Shown piece by piece: positions 1 through 12,200 of a stretch of 64,000 nucleotides of DNA (positions are counted from its first letter, which is position 1; every line of letters begins with the position of its first letter). A program made the translations under genes and the position numbers. The stretch covers positions 2,790,001-2,854,000 of the forward strand of contig JBAJFG010000562.1 in assembly GCA_037903475.1 (NCBI GenBank), in the 5' to 3' direction. The notes under the pieces are model-generated. The model was not told the DNA's origin and did no database searches. It saw only the letters and a program-made list of their open reading frames with translations. Source of the stretch: Ancylostoma caninum. Lineage: Eukaryota > Nematoda > Chromadorea > Rhabditida > Ancylostomatidae.

Positions 1-1821
1 ATTCCACCCAATCTCTGGCGTTGCACGCTATTCGGGTGACGACAAAAGGCGGAATCCAGATCAGAATTCCACAATGTGGTCAAAAATACTCATCAGCAAC
101 ATGTCAACGCTAACAATAAGACCGTACGATTGCCTCACATGAGTCCAGTTTTAGTACTTCAAAACAGTGGACTTTCTTACAACATCGAATTTTTATAATG
201 CTGAACTGTGCAGGATATTGTTTGCAAAATTACCAATTTGAAGGTCAGGAGGTTAAAACCGGAGTGGAACAGTCGTCTTGGTCGTTAAACTGCCCTTTAC
301 CGTCCAGCAGAAGTGCGACATCAATTGAAAAACCGGGAATTGTGTTTTTCCCCACCGAGAGGAGGTTCCTGAGCTACATAAATAGTAGATACCCAAGGAA
401 GCCAGAGGTATCAAATAGTTTCCGGCCTCCGCTTCATATTTCTGAGCAGTTTTGGCAGCATCATGTAGTGTAAAGCCCTGCGCATCAGTCTGCAAATTTT
501 CGTGGGATTTCATTAGATCTCCTAGAAATAAGAGCGTTCTATTCAAGCCAAGCTATAGCCATCGCTCAAAAAATGTCCGTCCGGCGAGAAACAATTGACA
601 AATTTTTGCTTTATAAACGAATTTTATTGGACAAAATCTAAATCTGCCCCTAAACTGGAAACAAGGAGGATGTGGTCTAGCATTCCTATGTGAAACTTTG
701 GAACTCCTTGTTTTTAAGGTAGTGAGAATCGGTCACGAACGGAGCGACTTCTGATCAGCGAGCAGAGGCAAGACGAGGAGAGAGTACTGCGTCTGTAGAA
801 AAAATTATTGAGCATTGCAGAGAGATTTTAGATGCAGAAAGTGTGCAAGCATTTATGCTATCTAAAAATTCCTTTGGAAATCATCTACAATCACCTGGTA
901 ATTTCAAGCTTCGCACAACTTTGGATCTTGAAAACCCTGCGTTTAGCATGAAAATTCCGGCCAAACATCCAAAGAAGATTCTCGGTCGTTCCTCAAAAGC
1001 CAAAAGGACATTCTGTCTGGTCCTGACTGCCGGTGAGTGGCGAATTCACAGCCAAGATTTGAAGTCCAACCCGGCGAGTAATAGGTTAGAACAGGCAGAT
1101 CTCTGAGACCAATACGATCGAACACGGAACCTGGAGCTAAAAAACCCAAAGTTTTGTGGGACAGAGGAAAGATCGTGTTACCTGACTACCTTTGCGTAAA
1201 CTCCAATAAAGTAGATATCTGTGCGCTACTCTGTTCCACTCCGTTCGGAAACCAGTCATGAAAAATGACCGCAGAAATTCAATCAGGGAATTCAGGCTCT
1301 TCAATGAAACATCTTTTTGACAAAACTATATTGCTTCATGAGAGTGCGGATGCATTTCGCTAATCCAGCCAGTTCTGAACCGGGTCTAGGGACTACATAA
1401 CTACTAGGATTCGTGAGAAAATCTGAAACGGCACTTTAGCGATACCAAACAAGTAGCGAAGAAGAGTCTAGGTTTGGTGTTTATATTCGGGTGATGAAAA
1501 TCCGTATAAAATTCGTTGAGTCGAACGAAATGACAAGTTGGAAAATTCTTTGAATTTCGAGAGATCCGCATTTATATTCTTCACAATGTTCCTACAGTAG
1601 CTAATCTGCAAGTGGTCCAGGTCAGAAACGTTTTGATACTCCCGTAAGTGTATGAACTTGGAGTAGCTCCAGCAGCGAATAACACGGCCACGAGAGGGTA
1701 GATTAATTTATTGACCAATACTCAGTCCTTATAGAGCCGATCCTATTAACTGGCTATCACATTCTATTGAATATCATCTCATACCACTTTACAATGCTTT
1801 AAATGACAACCTTTTCTTCAG
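1..1821. other. AT-rich sequence without a recognisable gene
   Basis: Short open frames on both strands (for example 198-473 and 843-1106) show no family resemblance, no paired splice sites and no consistent frame. I see no repeat or RNA gene here that I can support. Confidence 0.5.
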
Positions 1822-2168
1822 CTCAGAACCCCAAAAACAACTTGTCGGCAAACTTTTGGCGAGCAAGTTTCTGATCGCATCTGAAACATGCTTTTCCAAA
1901 AGCTTGTCGACAAGTTGTTTTCACACTTCCTTGCTGACAATTTGTGCTGCCAAAAGCTTGTTGACAAGTAGTTTTTGACAAATCCTTGTCGACAACTTGT
2001 CTTTTCTCTTCCTTGTCGAAAAGTTGTCGGAAGAAAAGCTTGTTGACAACTTGCTTTTCAGTGGCGTGATGACGTCAAACTTGTCGACAACGATTTTTTA
2101 GCTGAAAACCTGTTTGCAAGTTGTTCTTGGACAGAGTTGGGCCGACAACGTGTTTTTGGGATTCTGAG
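1822..2168. mobile_element. 347-bp inverted-repeat element (MITE) with internal CTTGTCGACAAG-type repeats
   Basis: The left end (1822-1849) and the reverse complement of the right end (2141-2168) agree at about 25 of 28 bases, both beginning CTCAGAA. The interior is built from many degenerate copies of CTTGTCGACAAGTTG, itself a palindrome, in both orientations and spaced some 20-50 bases apart. No coding capacity is seen, so this looks like a non-autonomous DNA transposon with subterminal repeats. No clear target-site duplication was found, so the exact ends are uncertain. Confidence 0.7.
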
Positions 2169-5054
2169 AGAGTGATCAAAGTGAACATCAAACCGCGAAA
2201 ATATTTGGTATTGTTTTCAATTAACTTCATTTGATAACGCCCCTGGGACCTCTTACATTATTGAGATTCCCCGGGTTAAACGTGTCAACAGCGCACAAAT
2301 TTACCCTTCGTTAACGCTGTTGAGTTGTTGATGTGATCACGTCTTTGAGTAAGAGGTTCTGCGGCCACTAAAGTAGCATAACTTTCTTTGACGCAGCTAG
2401 GTTTCTGGGAAATGAGAGTTTTATCCTACAAGTGGTTCGTAATTTGCATTACAGTTTTTCGGTGCGTTCCTATTATTTTCATCCATCGGCGGCTATCTAT
2501 TTAAATGGTGCTGAAGCCTGGTATATGTCTACGCTAACTTTTGAGAGCTGGAGACAGCCGAGCATTTCCCAGCATGTATATAAAAGAATTAAATCTATTG
2601 ATGAACTAGTTATTCGAAAAAAAAATGCTTCGTCGGTCATCTATGCATACTTCTTTTCCTGTGTGTATATTTCAGCATATGTTGAATACTACAATATGTC
2701 AATTAGCACTTTTTTCCCCAATTTTTATTCTTAGACATCTATGTAGTTTCAGCGAAGCAAGAGAAATCCTCGGTGTCTTGCTTCGAAAAAAGCAAATTGC
2801 TGTAATATGTCTTTAAGTATGTGTTGGTATAAATCCTATAACGTTTGCAGGATTCTCATGGCCCAGCTTTTCGAACGAGGAATGCTCACTCTGCTTGCTT
2901 GTAGTGCCGACGATTTTCAAAGTGAAAACGTTGTATAATACTTGCAGAATGATGAGAAAGCAGGGATAGAATCCTTCACACAAAGCGTTATAGCGAGTTA
3001 ACGCCATCGAGGAAGAATGATTGATGTTTATCTTGTTTTATTTATTTTTTTTTAATATTTTGCATTTTTCCGTGTCCATGGATGCAATTCCATCGCGGTC
3101 TAACGTACCGAAATTCGGTACTTACTAGGCTTTGTTTTTTTAAAATCATCCTATTATCTATTAGGATTTAGAGGTCTAACGACAATAGGGCATGTAAGGG
3201 ATTGTATTAATATTGAGCCAGAGCTACAGCGAATCCTTGTGACACCTCACATTTTGGCTAGAAGAGCTAAAAGGACATGATTGTCCGTATACTCGCATAA
3301 CCTCGCGAATGACAGTGATTTCTTGTTGATCTACTCTCCATCTTCAAACCTCTTACGGCATACACATGATAGAAGACATCTTCAATGCCCAGGTTCAAAG
3401 AAACGAAAACATTTGAGCTGTCAGTCGATCTTCCAGTTTTCTTTGTGGAGGTACCTAAAAGACCTGCTCCAAATCAGTTCTGTTTTTGCTATGGTTACTT
3501 GGGGAATTTCGTTGTCGGCGGGAAGGCCTTTGGGAGCCCTTTTCTGTTCTGTTCTTTGCAGGTTCTCCGAGAGACAAGAACAGAGCAGACAAAGAGCATC
3601 TTAATTCCAAAAATCGCAAAAAATCTAAGGTTTGATCAAAGGAAAAAGTCCTGAAGATGGTCATCATTGTCTTTAAAGGCAAAGTCCGGTTACAATGTTG
3701 CCCACTCAGATTTTTTTGCTCTCTGGAGTCCAAACCTTATGTGTGGCATGAATCTCAAATAATCGATATCTTCGATATAATCTCTATTGCTAGATATGGA
3801 ACAAAACGTCTGAGGATTATGGTAGCCATGGGAAAACACGCTCTCACCCACAAAAGCTGTGCGCGTGCATACTGAACAACGGTGGACGCTCATATACAAA
3901 CAGCCTAACGAACACTTTGTGAGACCTTCCCCACCCCACCAAACGGACCACCGATCCCTTGAACATAAATTTTTTCCTACGACACCACAATAGACGACAT
4001 GTGAGGCGCGCCGTATAACATCGTTTGAAAGCACGGACGCCGCAGACACGTAAACACCGCACCGAAATTCTTCGATGAGGAGCGTTCGTTGCGGAACCCT
4101 TCCAAGGGTTTTCTACAGTTTTCATGCAAGGCGTCGCCGTCGTGGGCTACAAACCCAGTAGGGAGATGGAATTTTACCCGGACCTCTCCTTTAATGAAAT
4201 TCTTAGTTCTCATTGAAAATTCTGTCCACGAAAACCTATTTCTATCCATGGAAATTATTTCCAAGGATTGTTCAGCTAAACTTTTGGCCCGTCATAAACC
4301 CTTGCTCATATAACTGACCACAATATGCTCCTGGTGGCAAATTTCTAGTGAATGTGAATACATTGAATGACTGATCTCTAAAGTACCCCTGTATAATAGC
4401 CGCTGGATGCAGTGAATACAGCAAATTTTCTGTCATGCAATTCTGTACATTTTAGGTTCCATACGCTTGTGCGCAATGCTAACCAAACGACCCGTTTTCA
4501 CCTTGAATAATTATCAAGCCTTTCGGTCAAATGGTGCCTGTTTTGGTGTGCAGCAGCACCAGATTTTATGCGTAAATATTAACAATGCAAATGATCTATA
4601 ATACATAGTGTTCAAAAGAGCAAACTATTACCAAAGAATCTCTCCGGGGACCGCACCCACTGTCCACTACCACGACTTGTTTTTCTATTTTTTTTTTCGG
4701 AAAATGAACGGTCGTGTCTTGGCGTTACTGGCAACGTGAAAAAAGTATCAGTTGTCCCGGCCCCTTTGGAGAGGAGCAATTTTTTCCTGAAGTTGGTGGA
4801 TCATTTGACCTGACAGTTCACAGCCACTGAACTTACTTGTGAAGGCAAAACACAACAGAGCAAGAGAAATCGTCCGATTCGGTCACTTCGCCTCTCGATC
4901 GTTGGATTGTCGGCGCGTGACCTTCATAGATTTGCGCGAACATTCGCGCTATTATTGTACATACCGGGTTTTTCACCCGAATGATTGCGTGCTATAATAT
5001 TTGGCCTCGTGGGTCGAATTCACTTTTAATGAGAGCACAGAGCTGCTATTGTGG
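2169..5054. other. Non-coding stretch with one fragment of a dispersed repeat
   Basis: Around 2235-2330 lies one end of the dispersed repeat seen better at 23841 and 28648 (ATTGAGATT, then CCGGGTTAAACGTGT). The rest holds only short frames (2432-2734, 3281-3604, 3690-4049) without family resemblance or splice-site support. Confidence 0.4.
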
Positions 5055-5208
5055 CTTACCTGCTGGCAATAATAAGGAAGAACCGTTAGGAAGGGTTCTA
5101 CTGTCAGCTGGATTTGACAAACTTGTGAGTACAATTATCATGGAATACATGGAAACTGATAGCAGAACCCTTCCTAACGGGTCTACTTTATTATTCCCAG
5201 CAGGTAAG
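5055..5208. repeat. Fold-back (inverted repeat) element, about 154 bp
   Basis: The left arm (5055-5106, beginning CTTACCTGCTGG) is repeated inverted in the right arm (5156-5208, ending CCAGCAGGTAAG) with few mismatches, leaving a loop of about 50 bases. Both arms carry the core AGAACCCTTCCTAACGG or its complement. The arms translate to nearly identical peptides on both strands, which is a by-product of the symmetry and not a gene. It is probably a small MITE. Confidence 0.75.
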
Positions 5209-6265
5209 TCATTTGAAATTTGCATTCCATTTGAAATTTGCAAGCAATAAAATAAGTGACAAAATAAATGTGAACATATGAGCGGGATAAAATGAATGCT
5301 ATGACAACTGCATCTTCAATTTTAAAAAGACCTCTCTCTTGCCGTGTACGAATCTCCTTTCCACCTTCTATTTACACCTGGATTATTGGCCACTTCCGTT
5401 ATCGTTTTGCATTGGTTGGGAACATGGTAATTTCTCTTCGAAATAACCTTTTCTTGATATTATGGATTGGATTGGATGTATCAACAAAATACGAAGAGCG
5501 ATTGTTTCAGATGGTGGAATATCAATGCCCAATCTGACTGATCTGCGCTTCTAGTAATCATCGAGTGAACAGGCGCCGGCAATACTTTCATAAAGATACT
5601 GGGGAACAATAACCTGAGAATAACCTTGCGCATCACCACGCCTGAAAGAATCAGCAAAAGGAAACTCCAAGTGTTTGAATATGTAATATTATTTCAATAC
5701 TTTCTCCTCTGATTAATATACGACTTAGAACTTGGTGATAGAAACAATGATTCTCACTCAGAAAGTTCCACTATTTGACAGTCATATATGTTAGTGTGGG
5801 AAATTTGACGATACCATCCTCCGAGGCTGCAAGGCTCATTACAATCTCCTGAATGAATAAAAGAGGTGCTATGAAGAAAGACCTAGAGAAATCCTCTGTT
5901 GCTTATTCAAAGAACAGTAACTATAGCCCTTGCTTCATGGCGCTTTCTGCTTTGCTTTCTTTTGAATACGATTTATTTCCGCTTTAGATTTACTATGATG
6001 ACACAACAAGCTTGTAAACAATTTGGAGAGCACACTTCGCCGGCTAGCGTATGGTGAATTATCACAAACGTATATAGATGAATTCAAGCTCACAAACCTT
6101 TGCTAAGCCATTCTATCACGATGCACTAACCCGAATTTTGTGAAGTTCTGGGGAACCGCAAATTCGCATTCTAAGACGTACCATTTATAGTTCCCAATTT
6201 TTTCCGTAATAAACAATCTTAGGTCATTTCAGCGTGATGGCGCTTATGACTTATTATTGAATAAA
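5209..6265. other. Upstream region of the srx gene, no feature recognised
   Basis: AT-rich sequence ahead of the srx start codon. It should hold the receptor promoter, but no motif could be assigned. The small frame 5292-5537 shows no family resemblance. Confidence 0.3.
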
Positions 6266-9200
6266 ATGAATAATGATACTCTCACTGCGATTTTAGACAG
6301 TGAAGAAATAATTGCTGGTGTTATCATGATCACGGTAAATTGTTTCTCTATGATGTGTTTGCAACATAACCACTTGTCTGACAAGTTTGAGATCTTAGAT
6401 GTTGTTTAGATGGGAACTCTAGGTTTTATAATCAGTGTTACCGTCATCGCCCAAATTACACGGGAGTCAGCATTTCACAATGCTTTCGGCTATCTATGCC
6501 TTTCTAACCTAGCTGCTAACAGCGCGGAACTCTTAATCAACGTGCTTTGGACTGGACCAGCAACGCTTCTGTGAGTATATCTTGGAAATGCCACTCCCAT
6601 CTCGTTCGAATGAAGGATTCGAGCTTTGAAAAACAAATCTTATTTAGACAGTTCGATGAATCTGTGACGCACTCATTTATTGGAGGGATACTTGCTCAAC
6701 TCATTCTTTTATTCTGGTTTGCTATCATATATGGCCACTTGGAAATCGCCATAAACCGCATAGTCGCTATTGCCTGGCCTGTGAGATACAAGTAATCTAT
6801 TTTATTTTCCCTTCCTTCAATTATTAACAAGTTTTATGCTTTGTATTATATTTTCGTTGTTACGTTATTTTTTTAATGACTATTCGTTATTCCCAGGAAG
6901 AAGGGCGACTACGCTTTTCTGAACCGCATATTGGTTGCGAAAAGGCTTTTACTTTACCTGTTCCATTTTTCAGTAAAATTTTCGCGGGCAGAAACGTCAT
7001 CTACTTCATAACTTGTTCTTGGATTCTCTCATTCATTCACTCTTTATGGTATTCTTGGTGTAAGTTGTCAAATTTTTATTACTAAAACTACGAACCCTAT
7101 GCACTACTTCATTCGGTGCCAAATTCCATTTGGCTTACATTAAAGGCAGCACTCACGGGAATTTTCACTTCTGAAATGAGTCGCTTAATATGTAGCCGGC
7201 CGCTGGACAATCACAACAGTAAGTTGAACACCTTGAATGGCCGCCTACCTGCGAAGATACTGCCGTGGACACAACTGCCGCTCTGGACATTAGGGTTCCG
7301 TCGCGCCAACTAACGCCGTTGACAGGGCATGCGCATGTGGTGGAACACTCGTCCGCGCTGTGGGCACACATGAAATACCGCCATCATTTTTCGTGTTTTT
7401 CGCGTGTTTTACGCTACTTCATCGTTGTCAATGAGTTCATCGTCCCTAAAAACCCCGATATACCGCGAAATCTTCAATCCAAAAATTTCCGTGGGTGCTG
7501 CCTTTAACTTGGAAAACTTCTGACAACGACTGAAACCAAGAAGGAAATGGGGTTAAACTCCTCATTTGTGTTCTTATCAACAAGGTTTCAGTAATTTATT
7601 ATATAAAAATGATATAGTTTTCTGAGCCTCAAGCGAGGTTGGCGTTCAAGTTTATTTTGGCTTACGTTTTATCAAATCGCCGTTTTCAGAGCCTGAAATG
7701 AGCGACTCGACAAGCTAACATCACACAAACGAAACACTAGGCCTATTTTTCAATGATGAAGCTAGCTGTTAGACCAAGCGCTCACCACTTTGTTGTCACG
7801 AGAGTGACGCTACGACTGGCTGACCGCTAACTGTCCACAAGAATAAGTGACTTGGGTGTACTCTTGCAGATCAGAATAGCGATCCAAGATATGGCGCAAA
7901 TGCCCGTGTGATTGAGAGGCATTCTTCCTTGCGATTTATTTTTGGTTTTTTTTCGCATGAATCCACAATGCCTCCAAAGTTTTGCGAGCATATGTTTGAG
8001 GTTAAGATTTTTACGGTAACTTCAAAATTTGCTCCATCGCGTCGCAGCCTCCTGTGAGTGCCCGATGGCGTGGTCGTACGTGATTTTTGTTTGCCATCGA
8101 GGTGCTTCTTTATGCGCCCGGATAACAGACGTGCCGTCTCGCTTACATACTCGTCAACACAGCTTTTGCAAGAGATCAGGTAGATTACTCCCAAACTCAT
8201 GCAGTCAACTGTCCGCAAACAACGAATTTGGTTGTGGAGCATATATGGTCGTACATATATAAATGTTTCAATAGTTGCAGAACAGAAAGTCCATCCTTTA
8301 CATTGGGTTGCTGTGGGTCCGTCTTCAAAGATGAGGAGCAGAGCTCTCAGATTCACCATTAGTTAAATTGTCTAGATTCGTGAAGAGGAGGTAGTCGGCG
8401 GGCGAGAATTCTGCTGATTATGATGCATGAGGCAGGCTTCATAGTCTAGCTCTTCCAACATGTGTATTGATCCAATTTATTAAGCAGCGCCGGATTCGCA
8501 CAGTGAAGTTTCCTGTTCATTTCACTTACATCTCAGCGGAGCGCTGCTTCCCACGTGCAAAAGATTCGATGACCTGCAGTGATATATTCTCAAAGATTCC
8601 GGAAATGCTACCACGGATCGAACGAGTTTTAACGGAAGTTACGGCCTTTCTCAAAAAGATAGGCGGATTCCGTGAAAACCGAAACAGGAACACGGTGGGA
8701 GCTTAGGGACCGATGCGGAGGGAAGATAGTGGGTGTGGGTCATGATGAGGCAAAATGGGGCGGCGCCTTCCCGCCCTTTGGCGTCGATTCGTCCTCACTC
8801 ACACTCAGATTTGCATGGGCAAGTATGATGAAATCGCGCGCGAATCAGTGCGAGTAGGTCCTGAAGGGCGGAGCGAAGGTTTCATTGAACCAATCGCGGA
8901 CACATCGCCCACCTACTTTTGCCTCATCATGACCCGCACCCGAAGATAGTCCAAGTGACAGGGTCGAGCACGTCCAGCCGCGATCCTGCGGCCGCGACGA
9001 TATGAAAGCGCACGCGCAATCCATCTATCTTTTTCACAAGGAGTGTGCACAACGAGGTTAAAGCTCATTTTTGGCAGGTTCTGCTGCTTTTGGCTTATCC
9101 GGTTATCAGAGCTTGTGTAGCGGATAACCACAAAGTTACCGCTAGCTTCATTTGATGTAGCTTCGGTTCTTGGAAGTTTCCGATGTTTCATCAAACTATT

Positions 9201-12200
9201 ATGCAAGGCACTTCAGGTTGTCCTCTAGATTCTATTCTCCATCACGTAAAGGGTGTGCTATGAGTTATTGTATAACGTTTGCTCAGTCATTCCTCTACCA
9301 AAACGCATGTTTTCTCCTGTTTTTTTTTCTGTCGAATAGAGAAAAGTTCACAGCATTGTTGAGTTCGGAGAGGATTCTGGAGGGGGCATTCACTCTGAAC
9401 CGAATAACCTCGAGAATAATTTTCCAAAATTGAGGGTTGTTTTGGTGTTTTACCTGGGAAGTGCATGAACTTTCGAATTAAAGCTTTACTGCTAAGACAG
9501 TTCTCTAAGCGCAAAGAGTGCTATTTCCAACGGTACCTGCCATTTCCCATAAAAATGGTTTGTAAGTAAGATACATAGACGGGCGAGACCACGGCTTTTC
9601 TATGGTCTAGGTGATGGCCAAATTTCCCTTTGTTTGTTATCGATGAACTTTCCCTTTAGGAGCCAGCGGCGAGACACTGATTGGATATGATCTTGAAAGT
9701 TAATTAAAAAGACTCACGCCACAACGAGAAACGCCTCATCTACCGACTCGCCCAGGAAAGCGACTAGCGAGGTCTCGCCAGTGGCAGACCGAAGACGTCG
9801 AAAAGTTCTACGGAGTTAACGACAAACACGGTCATCTCATATCAGACCGCAGGAAGGCAACGAAGAGGTGGTGTGACTACTTCGAGAAGATCTCCACGGA
9901 AGAATTCAGCCATCCACCCATTCCACAATTACCGCCAACTTACGGTCCCATTCAGCCGATCACCTTGGATGAAACCATGGCTGCGCTAAAGCGGATGAAA
10001 CCAGGAAAAGCGACGGGTCCTGATGACGTAGCGGCGGAACTATGGAAGTCGAGACACTGGAACTCAGCTGAATGGCTGACGTCGTTCTTCAACCAGATCA
10101 TCGCAGAGAAGAAGACCCCTGTGGATTGGCAGAAGAGTACCACAATCCCGATCTGGAAGAGGAAAGGCAACCCTGCGGATTGCTCAAACTATCGGCCAAT
10201 ACGTCTACTGTCTCACAGTATGAAGATATTCGAACGCATCATCGACCGCCGAATACGCGACATCATCCGAGTTACCGCGAACCAGTGTGGATTCGTAGCC
10301 AACTGCGGAACTACGGATGCAATTCATGCGGCTCGACTGATGATCGAGAAACATCGAGAGAAGCAGAAGCCACTGCATCTAGCATTCCTCGATCTGGAGA
10401 AAGCCTTCGATCGCGTGCCACATGAAGTCATCTGGTACGCGCTGCGGTGGCACGGCATTCCAGAGGAGCTCATCGAGTGGGTTAGGATTCTCTACGCGGA
10501 CCCGAGGAGTCGAGTGCAGGCGGCGGCGGGCACGTCAGCGGAATTTCCCATCTCCGTAGGTGTACATCAAGGATCAGCCCTCTCACCGCTTCTCTTCATC
10601 GTCGTCATGGACGCTGTTACGAGAGACCTCCAGAGACCGATGCCATGGACTCTGCTGTACGCAGACGACGTCATGCTCGCATCTGAACAAAAGGAGGACC
10701 TTGAACGACAGACACAGGCCTGGAGCGAACGTCTAGCGCGGTTCGGTCTTCGGCTCAATGTCAAAAAGACTGAGTATATGACGACAGATATGAATGAGCC
10801 CGCCACCATTCAGGTTGACGGCAATGATCTTCCGAAAACCGACTACTTCAAGTACCTCGGCTCAACACTCTCAGCTGATGGCAGCCTAGCCCATGAAGTC
10901 GTCAGTCGCGTCAACGCTGCATGGCTAAGTGGCGCTCAATGACGGGAGTGCTGTGCGACAAGAAAGATCCCGGATCGCTTCAAGTCGAAGGTGTATCGAG
11001 CAGTTGTTAGACCCGTCGCACTGTATGGTGCAGAATGCTGGCCGGCCACCAAGGAAGTGGAACGCCGCCTGGGTGTGATGGAGATGAAGATGTTACGATG
11101 GATGGCTGGTATCACGAGTGTGGACCGCATACGCAATGAAATGATCCGAGAGCGGTTCGGCATCGCCACGATTGCTGACAAGCTCCGCGAAACCCGCCTG
11201 AGATGGTACGGCCACGTACTGCGCGCCAACAAAGACACCGTCTGCAAAGTAGGCCTTGATCTCGAAGTACCAGGAAAGCGACCAAAAGGACGGCCGAAGC
11301 AACGGTGGCTGGACACACTGCATGCGGATCTGAAGCATGTGGGCGCCCACCCAGACCAGGCTCACGATAGAGCTAAATGGCGTCAGAAGATCAGAAAAGC
11401 GGACCCCGCCAACGAACGGGACAAACGCTAAAGAAGAAGAAGAAGAAGAAGAAGAAGAAGAAGAAGAAGAAGAAGAAGACAAAATGAGTTTGCCTGAAAA
11501 TTCTATAACCGTCTCGTACTTGTTATCAGAAACACGATTTGATGCTTCATTCAAGTCAAAACCGTTGCTAAAAGGTAGATTCTTTATTGTTGGTGTTGCT
11601 AAACGACAAATGCGCTGTTCCATCATCTATGCTCCTGCTCTGCGACGCTACCGCTCTGATTGACACTTTAAGGGGCTTTTACAGTTTTGACGCGCTGCGC
11701 CACGCCATATGGTTAAGCACATGCGGCAAATGACGCAAGGGGGTCCTTGCACGCTCCTTGCCGCGGCGCGTTAGCTTGCGAGCTCGCCTTGTGGGCTGCG
11801 GCAAGGAATGCTTCGTGGCATTCGTTGTCGCTGTGGCAACGCGGCAAACTGGAAGTTCATTCGAGGCGAGAAGTGAGCTCGCAGCGGTTCACTTCTCCCG
11901 TCGTGCCGCGCCGCACTATGCTTAAAACTGTAAAAACCCCTTTACGAATCGAAATGGTGAGTATGCGAGCGCCGGCTACTTATGCAGTTTCGGCGGAGCG
12001 GCGGAGCTCAACGTGCGCGTGCGAGAAGCGAATCGGGACCTTTCAAAGATGTTACAAACAGAGTCGCACGAAGTCGTGACACATAGGAAAAACAAAAAAT
12101 TGTTTGCACCCGAAGATGATGCATCGAAAAAGGCTCATCATTTCTGCAGTAACCTAATAGAAACGCTCCAGATAAAAGAACAAAAATGGTCTCTCTAGCT

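Noticed and set aside
6876..6973. Additional coding stretch between srx exons 3 and 4 (KKGDYAFLNRI...)
   Set aside because: Including it breaks the frame before the conserved KIFAGRNV segment; skipping it gives perfect phase and the normal Srx spacing.
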